This document shows, in pieces, positions 1 through 6,200 of a stretch of 12,496 nucleotides of DNA. The position numbers were made by a program, and so were the translations under genes. The stretch is from positions 1 through 12,496 of the forward strand of contig CALLHY010000017.1 in assembly GCA_938009275.1 (NCBI GenBank). Reading direction: 5' to 3'. The notes under the pieces are model-generated. The model was not told the DNA's origin and searched no databases. It was given only the letters and a program-made list of their open reading frames with translations. The stretch is from an uncultured bacterium (GTDB lineage Bacteria; Cloacimonadota; Cloacimonadia; Cloacimonadales; Cloacimonadaceae). Each line of letters begins with the position of its first letter. The first letter of the stretch is position 1.

Positions 1-99
1 GAGGAAAGGTTATAGCCCTGCGATTGCCGGAATTGAAAGTCAAAATGGCTCGAGGTCAGGCTGCAGCGGTAGCTCAATGTAAGTAGATTCTTAGAATAA
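1..99. repeat. Truncated copy of 82-bp inverted-repeat element plus flank
   Basis: This stretch matches 2854-2959 with about four substitutions and one 7-base gap. It starts inside the element, so only the right arm is present (AATTGAAAGTCAAAA at 31-45, preceded by TGCCGG). The left arm would lie beyond the window edge. The match continues about 50 bases past the arm (CTCGAGG through AAGTAGATTCTT), so the repeated unit is larger than the inverted-repeat core. It is in direct orientation relative to the second copy. No transposase is visible. Confidence 0.85.
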
Positions 100-148
100 G
101 CACACCAACTCTTTGTTTCTCCAGTTCTCGCTCAATCTCTACATCTCT

Positions 149-196
149 TCATCACTTCATCACTTCATCACTTCATCACTCCGTCACTCCGTCACT
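149..196. repeat. Octamer tandem array, six units
   Basis: Six consecutive 8-base units are visible: four TCATCACT followed by two CCGTCACT. The homologous site at 2298-2321 has three units, so copy number differs between two otherwise similar repeats. This fits replication slippage at a simple-sequence locus. It is intergenic, and no effect on expression can be read from the sequence. Confidence 0.85.
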
Positions 197-202
197 TCTT
201 CT

Positions 203-229
203 GTCATTCCAGATTTAGTCTGGAATCCA
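203..229. repeat. REP-like palindrome, copy 1
   Basis: GTC is followed by ATTCCAGA (206-213), a TTTAG loop, and the perfect complement TCTGGAAT (219-226). The same 27 bases occur unchanged at 2328-2354. The layout, a GTC-ATTCC...GGAAT-CC palindrome between genes, resembles REP-type extragenic palindromes seen in many bacteria. No RAYT-type (REP-associated) transposase lies in the window. Confidence 0.7.
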
Positions 230-238
230 ATTCTTTTG

Positions 239-271
239 TTATCCACGAATTACACTGATTTCCACTAATAG
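239..271. repeat. CCACGAATTACACTG-type repeat, copy 1
   Basis: The segment TTATCCACGAATTACACTG and the following TTTCCACTAATAG is identical to 2363-2395. It has internal near-repetition (CCACGAAT, then CCACTAAT). Similar degenerate CCACGAATT repeats are, from general knowledge, scattered between genes of many environmental bacteria. Function is unknown. Confidence 0.7.
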
Positions 272-294
272 AAATACGCTAACACTTCATCTCT

Positions 295-404
295 GTTTTG
301 ACTTTCAATTTGCCCCTGCATACCCACTTCAAAGCTACAAAGCACAATACGCCATGCAACCCAGATATTAGCAGTTATCCCTTTAGCAAATTGAGAGTTA
401 AAAC
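295..404. repeat. 110-bp element with 19-bp terminal inverted repeats, copy 1
   Basis: The left end (295-313) and right end (386-404) are inverted repeats that pair at 17 of 19 positions. The outer 15 bases read TTTTGACTTTCAATT on the left and AATTGAGAGTTAAAA on the right. A copy of exactly the same length lies at 2420-2529, with about 8 differences over 110 bases. A 66-codon reading frame crosses it on the minus strand, but 6 of the 8 differences change the residue, so it is unlikely to be coding. It could be a MITE-like non-autonomous element or a structured RNA. No target duplication is clear. Confidence 0.75.
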
Positions 405-514
405 ATATCCTAAGTATCATAGCGAATGAAGTCCATGTCGCCTCATAATTCGTGTATGAATGCAACTAACAATGCTACATTTACTCCATGCTAACTGAGT
501 AATACTAATCCCTG

Positions 515-1951
515 CTATTTAATGTATGTAACCAATCGGTTTGCAATGGTTTTGTTGCCCTTAACCAGTTTGACAATGTATAACCCGGAAGGAACACCCT
601 TCGGTGTCCAGGTTACACTATTATCAATGATATCCATGGACTCTACCTGTTGACCCTTTATATTGTAAATATTGAATTTGCTGGTTGGATGAACTCTCTT
701 ACTGGTGCTTAAGGTTATAGCATTAGAAAATGGATTGGGATATGCAGAGATAAGCGAGGGTGCAGGTGTTTGTTCGGTATCATCCTCAATGCCTACAAAG
801 TTACCGGCAGAATTTATCCTTACTAAAGCAAGTCGCTCGGTTAAGGATGATGCACCATTCAATACTCTCGCACAGTATAGAATATCTCCATTCCCCAATT
901 CAATCATTGGTTGTTTCCCAATCCCTATTCTTTCTGGTGGCAGAGCATTGCTGCTCCAGAGTGGATTGAAACCACTATCGAACTTATGTATCTCACCGAC
1001 AGGAGTAGAAACAGCCAGAACAATACAATTATCTGATGTTCGGATGGTGGGAAACACGACATCTTCCTCGAGCAGCTGATACGTTGGTATAACATGAATT
1101 GGGCTATCAGGATATAAGTTGGAAAAATCAGCACCATAGTTATATACTTTAAGAATGCCACCAACAGCATTGCTGTTATATCTTAACCCATAATAGTTAC
1201 CATTTGATTCAACAATGCTTTCTTCATATGCTCCCGGGACGTATTTTCTGGTCCATATTGAATCTCCCTCTGCTGATATTTTCATTAGCCCCATCTCAGG
1301 TGAAAACCACCAGTTAAACAGAAAACCTCCATCAGAGGTAGTAGATATCGTTTGGTTTGAATGAACAGGTGTTTGATAATGCCAGAGGCATTCAAATGAA
1401 TAACTAAACTTTACAACACCATTGTTATTTGTACCGCCAATGTATCCCAGCACAATGAAGCCATTGTCGTCAGGTAAAATGTCACATACATAGCCAATCT
1501 GTCCTTCATCACAATATAGCTGTATCACTTCCACAAACATTAGATTTCTATCCAAGCGATGCAATATATTGAACTCACTATCCAAAGCAAGATATCCCCC
1601 TTGTCCATCTTTCACAATTCGCGTATAGTATCCTTCAACTATATCGCCATCGACCTGAGGCCCGAATAAGGTGCTTTGATACTCACCATTTCGGGAGTAA
1701 AGTATCATGGGTGATTGGGAAAACAACCATTCAGGAGGGGGAGTATGCAAAGTAGCCATAGTTTGGAGAGCAAAATTCCCATCATAGGTTTCTATTACAT
1801 TTGCGGCTTGTGTCTCAAGAAGCGGAAAATACGCCCATATAGGTAGAGTTTGGCTTGTAGGATAGTAATAACGCACAAAAGTGCTGTCAATCTGTGCGGA
1901 CAAGTTTACTGATACCAGTACACACATTATTAGCCATGGAATTAGCTTCAT
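515..1951 (-). CDS. Secreted protein with propeller-like repeats and type IX sorting tail
   Basis: This 478-residue protein begins with a signal peptide (residues 1 to about 19, basic start, hydrophobic core, likely cleavage after LSA). The body holds several repeats of the form GG-F/Y, a hydrophobic strand, a K-I-S or R-L-D strand and a W. They lie near residues 117-133, 162-190, 207-233, 307-332 and 353-381, as in outer-membrane-associated beta-propeller-like proteins. Residues 403-478 form a tail starting AYPNPF, with NIYNIKG, TWTPKG and SGLYIVKL blocks, typical of the Por secretion (type IX) sorting domain. No catalytic motif is visible, so function is unknown; a surface adhesin or binding protein is a guess. 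GAGGA lies only three bases before the start ATG, which is close. The gene stands alone, flanked on both sides by direct copies of intergenic repeats. Confidence 0.88.
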   Translation of the reverse strand: MKLIPWLIMCVLVSVNLSAQIDSTFVRYYYPTSQTLPIWAYFPLLETQAANVIETYDGNFALQTMATLHTPPPEWLFSQSPMILYSRNGEYQSTLFGPQVDGDIVEGYYTRIVKDGQGGYLALDSEFNILHRLDRNLMFVEVIQLYCDEGQIGYVCDILPDDNGFIVLGYIGGTNNNGVVKFSYSFECLWHYQTPVHSNQTISTTSDGGFLFNWWFSPEMGLMKISAEGDSIWTRKYVPGAYEESIVESNGNYYGLRYNSNAVGGILKVYNYGADFSNLYPDSPIHVIPTYQLLEEDVVFPTIRTSDNCIVLAVSTPVGEIHKFDSGFNPLWSSNALPPERIGIGKQPMIELGNGDILYCARVLNGASSLTERLALVRINSAGNFVGIEDDTEQTPAPSLISAYPNPFSNAITLSTSKRVHPTSKFNIYNIKGQQVESMDIIDNSVTWTPKGVPSGLYIVKLVKGNKTIANRLVTYIK

Positions 1952-2155
1952 AAATCCTCAACTCGTTTAGAGATTATGGCTCTATTCGCCTTAGTAAACC
2001 CCAAATACACGTTCCTTACTTTCATAGAAGTTCATCAGACGATCTTTACATCACATACTTTCTTACGTCTAGCCCCAAGATGAACTCCATGATGAAGGGC
2101 TAAACTAAATATAAACAAATCCAAAACGACAGCAGTATATTTGCCTGTTACTTAC

Positions 2156-2174
2156 TAAGATAACCCCTATCTTA
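2156..2174. other. Short perfect hairpin
   Basis: TAAGATA (2156-2162) and TATCTTA (2168-2174) are perfectly complementary around an ACCCC loop. There is no T tract, so it is not a convincing terminator. It lies about 200 bases upstream of the secreted-protein start, on the side where regulatory sequence is expected. Confidence 0.4.
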
Positions 2175-2297
2175 TAAAGAGCAAATATGTATTTCCATCG
2201 CATTGCGATATACCTCTTGCTATCATCCGTTCCATACAACTTCAACACACCAATATCACCCTACATTCAGAAAGACCTTCGCTGTCTCTCCATCTCT

Positions 2298-2321
2298 TCA
2301 TCACTCTGTCACTCCGTCACT
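2298..2321. repeat. Octamer tandem array, three units
   Basis: Three 8-base units are visible: TCATCACT, CTGTCACT and CCGTCACT. It corresponds to the six-unit array at 149-196. Both arrays are followed by the same TCTTCTGTCATTCCAGA sequence, so they are homologous loci with different unit numbers. Confidence 0.8.
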
Positions 2322-2327
2322 TCTTCT

Positions 2328-2354
2328 GTCATTCCAGATTTAGTCTGGAATCCA
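2328..2354. repeat. REP-like palindrome, copy 2
   Basis: ATTCCAGA (2331-2338), loop TTTAG and TCTGGAAT (2344-2351) repeat the sequence at 203-229 without change. The surrounding repeat has diverged by several percent, so an unchanged palindrome may reflect recent spread or constraint. With only 27 bases this could also be chance. Confidence 0.7.
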
Positions 2355-2362
2355 GTTTTTTA

Positions 2363-2395
2363 TTATCCACGAATTACACTGATTTCCACTAATAG
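2363..2395. repeat. CCACGAATTACACTG-type repeat, copy 2
   Basis: This is identical to 239-271 and sits in the same position relative to the palindrome and the 110-bp element. The three are therefore duplicated as one composite block. Confidence 0.7.
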
Positions 2396-2419
2396 CATAT
2401 CCTCCAGCACTTCATCTCT

Positions 2420-2529
2420 GTTTTGACTTTCAATTTGCCCCTGCCTCCCCTCTTCAAAGCTACAAAGCACAATACGACATGCAACCCAGCTATTAGCCGT
2501 TATCCAATTAGCAAATTGAGAGTTAAAAC
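2420..2529. repeat. 110-bp element with 19-bp terminal inverted repeats, copy 2
   Basis: Left arm 2420-2438 and right arm 2511-2529 are identical to those of copy 1. All of the roughly 8 differences between copies fall in the interior (for example near 2445-2452, 2477, 2491, 2498 and 2506-2507). Conserved ends around a drifting interior suggest that the paired arms matter. The homology extends leftward through the whole composite block but fades within about 15 bases on the right. Confidence 0.75.
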
Positions 2530-2627
2530 ACGAATCCTGAACGTAGGCAAGATTCAAGACACAGATAGTGGAAATGGCTTCCAGCCGTTTGAAAGTACAA
2601 ATGTAATCCCGTTGTTTGCATTAAGAA

Positions 2628-2646
2628 AAGCTTCAAGATGAAGCTT
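2628..2646. other. Perfect 8-bp stem-loop
   Basis: AAGCTTCA (2628-2635) pairs perfectly with TGAAGCTT (2639-2646) around an AGA loop. There is no T tract on either side. It may be a REP-like palindrome or a transcript-stabilising hairpin. It occurs only once in the window. Confidence 0.4.
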
Positions 2647-2664
2647 CTACCATACCCGTCAGGA

Positions 2665-2680
2665 TGACGTGTCCACGTCA
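2665..2680. other. Near-perfect palindrome TGACGTG/CACGTCA
   Basis: TGACGTG (2665-2671) and CACGTCA (2674-2680) are complementary with only TC between them. It could be a dyad for a DNA-binding protein or the tip of a larger extragenic palindrome, since GTCAG also occurs on both outer sides in direct form. No neighbouring promoter is evident. Confidence 0.35.
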
Positions 2681-2819
2681 CTTGTCAGTACGAATAGCAT
2701 GGTGGATAAGTATGGCTAAGATTTGAGCCATTTCTGATTGGATTAGCTTTATCTACTTGCTTTACTGCGGCTGTGTTTAGTTATACTTATGCGGTAGGAA
2801 TATGTTTGGCTGTTGACCG

Positions 2820-2959
2820 CTATTTTAACTCACAATTCCGGCAGGTGAACTTTGAGGAAAGGTTATAGCCCTGCGATTGCCGGAATTGAAAGTCAAAATG
2901 GCTCGAGGACAGGCTGTAGCCATAGCTCAATGTAAGTAGATTCTTTGAATTTAGAATAA
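2820..2959. repeat. 82-bp element with 24-bp imperfect terminal inverted repeats, plus repeated flank
   Basis: The arms 2820-2843 and 2878-2901 pair at 20 of 24 positions, including a perfect 11-base core (CAATTCCGGCA with TGCCGGAATTG). The interior is 34 bases. The outer arm sequences TTTTAACTCACAATT (left) and AATTGAAAGTCAAAA (right) nearly equal the two arms of the 110-bp elements, but in the opposite orientation. Bases 2854-2959 match 1-99, so the unit extends to the right of the inverted repeat. No coding capacity. Confidence 0.75.
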
Positions 2960-2982
2960 CGAGTTACAAGCGTTATGAATCC

Positions 2983-3124
2983 CTCGACCTCTCGACTCCC
3001 CCGCATCCCCAGCACTCAATGTCCAGCCCGTGTTTCACTCTTCCACTATTCCCCTTTTCCACGCTATCGTAGCTATGGAAAGCTACGTTACTCCTCGACC
3101 TCTCGACTCCTCGACCTCTCGACC
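2983..3124. repeat. CTCGACCT octamer repeats flanking a hairpin
   Basis: Two octamer units (CTCGACCT, CTCGACTC) lie at 2983-2998, and nearly four more at 3094-3124. Between them is a perfect stem-loop, CGTAGCT (3068-3074) pairing with AGCTACG (3081-3087) around ATGGAA. The period of 8 is the same as in the TCATCACT arrays, although the unit sequence differs. The region is intergenic and lies beyond the terminator of the giant gene. Confidence 0.65.
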
Positions 3125-3192
3125 AACTTAGAACACAACCGTATGCTCGATGAACAAACTGAGATATAGAGCATTACAGGCCAAGCACATAC

Positions 3193-3218
3193 AAAAAGGG
3201 AGGGGATAATCCCCCCCC
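3193..3218 (-). terminator. Rho-independent terminator of the giant C25-family gene
   Basis: Read on the minus strand, a G-run (3218-3210) pairs with a C-run (3206-3198) over eight base pairs with one mismatch and a three-base loop. Five T residues follow at once (3197-3193). It begins 38 bases after the TAA stop at 3258-3256, an ordinary distance for an intrinsic terminator. Confidence 0.8.
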
Positions 3219-3255
3219 TATCGTTAATAGTGTGTTGCACTATCTCAATTATGTA

Positions 3256-6200
3256 TTACTTCATCAGCAGCATTTTCTTTACAGCTCTATAGCTTCCGCT
3301 TTCCAGACGGTAGAAATACATACCAGATGCCACGCTGCGGTTATTCTCATCCAAACCGTTCCAAACCACTGTGTGTCTTCCCTCTGCCAACTGGCCATTA
3401 ACCAGGCTCTTTACCAATTGGCCTTTCAGGTTATAAATGGACAGCTTGGCTTTGCCGGCTTTGGCAAGCGAGAAAGCAATGTTAGTTGTGGGGTTAAACG
3501 GATTGGGATAGTTACCATCCAGGCAAGTGACCAATACTGGTGTATTATCTTCCTGTGGATTGGAAACGTAGGGATAAGCGAATGATACTGTTTCGCTGGG
3601 CGAACCCTCTACTCCCAAATACTGGACACTAACGTAGAATTCATAGGTTCCCGTTAAGCTTAGCGTTTCGGTATAGGTATTCAGTTCGGTGGTAAGCACG
3701 GATTCGAAAGAGCCAGTATTAAAGCGACGATAAACCTTATAACCAAGTACGGGCAACACAGGTTCAATCGGGTTTTGCCAGCTAAGAATCAGAACTCCGG
3801 TATCGTTATCTACATTAAAGCTTAAAGCCGCGGGTTTGGGTAGGTCGATAAGCGTAAACTCAGTATACTGCACGGGGGTTTGGGGGTTTATTACCACATT
3901 GTTCAATGCGGAAGACTGATGGAAAGGAACGCTTGCCACCACATTATGAGTTCCATTAGGCAGGAACAGCTTGAAATGGCCTTCCTCATTGGGATGCGTT
4001 GTATAGCGTTGGTTAGATTTCACTCTAACCATGGTGGGACTAACCCCCGAGGTGGGATAAACTATGCCATGCAGATAGCCCAGTTTCTTGTCCACACCTG
4101 TCAGTTGGAAATCGTCTATAACCCATCCAGTGCTGGAAGTTCCACCATCGGAACCGAAGCGGAAGCGGAACATTACATTCTGATTCGCATAGGAACTTAG
4201 GTTGAAGGTGGGATTTGTCCAGGTAGAGCTATTGCCAGTCCAGCCGGGTTGGCCGTTAAGCCCGTTCAGGCTGGTGGCTGTATAACCTGCTGCGGGATTT
4301 ATAATTGTCCAGGTGTCGCCGCCATCGGTAGAGATAGATACATTCGCGCCATCGTAACCGTTTTCAAATCCATATCGGTGATAAAAGCTAAGTTGGCTGC
4401 CGGTAGTTAGCAAATACTGAGGTGTGTAGAGGTGATACTCCACTAAGTTCGGGTAATCGCCGGAGAGGTTGGTTGCCCAAAGTTTCTGTCCCGAATGTGC
4501 ACTAATCTGAGCATGTGTTCCCCAAACCCATCCGGTTTCGGAGATAAACTGACCGTTATTCTGCTCGAAGTTGATGTTGATATTAGGGTTGTTATATAGC
4601 AGCTCGAAGTTTGCCTGTAGCGGGCTGCCGTTGCTGCTGGTTGCACTGATCTGGAATGGTAAAACGGCATCTGTAACAGGAACCGCGGAGCAATCTACCT
4701 GGAACTTTAGCTGATAAACATCGTTTGGCGCGATGCTGTCCATACTGATAGCAGGATTGGCTATTTGAACCAGGGAGTTTGAGGAGCTAAGGTTAATCTG
4801 AACATTCTTCGCGTCAATCACAGAGTCGTTAGACAGATTAACAATAAGATTAAAGCTTTCGCCAGCATCAATTACGCCATTGAAGTTAGTTTCGTGATCA
4901 TCCACCATGTGGGAATGAAGCGATAATGAACTGGCTTTCACTTGAATACTTAACATCCTTGTCCATTGCATCTCACCGGAAGTGACCTCAAGCGAGAAGG
5001 TAATAACTTCACCATCAGGGCAATTTGGTGCAATGGTGAAGCTATAGGGCAATTGATTAACGCCAGTGGCAGAAGGATCAAGCGGGAAATACTGAGCCTC
5101 AGTATTATTAAAGCTAATATAGGGGCTGTTTGTGCTTATTACTGCCGTCACGTTTTCTGCAACTACATTGCCACTGTTTGTAAGGCCAACACCTAAGTTA
5201 ACCGTTTCACCTGGTTCACAAACGCCATTGCCGTTGGTATCATCAATGTGAGTGGCGTCTATTACCAAATGTGCTATTAAATAGTAGGTGGGAGCATTGG
5301 TGATATAAATAGCTTTATGATGGCTAAGCGGAGCAGCAGCAGTTGGATATACATTGTTGAATGTGTATTCTAAGCCAACCCTGCCCGTGTGATCCTCTAT
5401 GCCGATTGTGGCATAGTTACCATGACGATTACCGGTTTGAGCATCCACGTTATTAAAGTTATTATACTGAATCTTTATAGGCCCGTCTCCCAGGCTGGTT
5501 GGATAGGCAGCAGGATCATACAGGATAATCTGGAATGTTTCGTTGTGGGTTCCGTTTGCACCACCATTGCGCATGTTGTACCATTCTATAGTATAGGTAT
5601 GATCAACATGGTTATACCAGGTATAAATGCCGCTTCCGCTAACTGTGGCAAGATCATCCCAAAAAGCAGCAATCATCGGGCTGGGTCCCATTGCGCCGGG
5701 AAGCCTGAAGTTTCTAAATTCGGCATTGGCAGTAACGCCCATGGCTATAAAGCCATTTGAGCAAACAGTAATCTGGTTATACACCCGGCCATAGAACTGG
5801 AAGGGGAAGGGAAGATCAACTACTGCCAGGGAATTTGCACCTACCTGGTCACCTTCATTCCCGCTGGTGTAACCATCAGAAATGTTAAGAGCAGTGCCCA
5901 GGCCGCCTTCTGCTGGGGAAATACCATGCCAGTCATAGATTGGAACATCGGGATAGCTGATGTCCATCCAATCGTATATCACATAGCCGTAAGCATCAGG
6001 CCCAAGAGGATCGTTAACCGTAACCTCTCCAAGAGTTAGAGTGAAATCTATGAATTGCTCAAAGCCAGAATCGTTATATAGCCTTAGCTTCATAGGAATA
6101 AGCATGCCTGGAACGGCTACTGAACGGGCTAAAATGCCAAATCTGTTGGTTCCGGCTGTAACGTCGATATTCACAGGTAATTCGCCAAAAAAGGCTTCAT

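Larger units (their letters stand above)
1..514. other. Left-edge intergenic repeat cluster
   Basis: These 514 bases hold no gene I can support. They contain, in order, the right part of a terminal-inverted-repeat element, an octamer array, a short perfect palindrome, a CCACGAATTACACTG-type repeat and a complete 110-bp inverted-repeat element, each listed separately. Bases 405-514 are otherwise featureless. No terminator with a T tract is visible downstream of the secreted-protein gene whose stop codon lies at 515-517. Confidence 0.7.
1952..3255. other. 1.3-kb intergenic repeat island
   Basis: No gene can be supported here. Bases 1952-2290 should carry the promoter of the secreted-protein gene at 1951, but I see no clear -35/-10 pair. 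From 2298 the region is a string of repeats and palindromes, listed separately, ending in the terminator of the giant gene at 3218-3193. Short open frames on the plus strand at 2187-2426, 2423-2641 and 2975-3169 run through these repeats and have no ribosome-binding site or recognisable product. Confidence 0.7.

Noticed and set aside
149..196. CRISPR array
   Set aside because: Units are 8 bases, contiguous and without spacers, and there are no cas genes.
295..404. Integron attC-like site, because the element has inverted ends with GTTAAAAC at the right and GTTTTGAC at the left
   Set aside because: The ends do not fit the GTTRRRY/RYYYAAC core exactly, no integrase is present, and only one gene lies between the copies.
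265..465. 66-codon minus-strand frame, with a 64-codon counterpart at 2363-2557 encoding similar residues
   Set aside because: The similarity comes from the duplicated 110-bp element. About 6 of its 8 differences change the amino acid, so there is no sign of selection on protein. The frames also diverge at both ends and have no clear ribosome-binding site.
2156..2174. Terminator hairpin
   Set aside because: The stem is AT-rich with only seven pairs and no T tract follows on either strand.
5389..5760. Plus-strand open frames inside the giant gene (also 3232-3585, 3880-4200 and others)
   Set aside because: They lie opposite a strong multidomain coding sequence and show no recognisable domain or ribosome-binding site.
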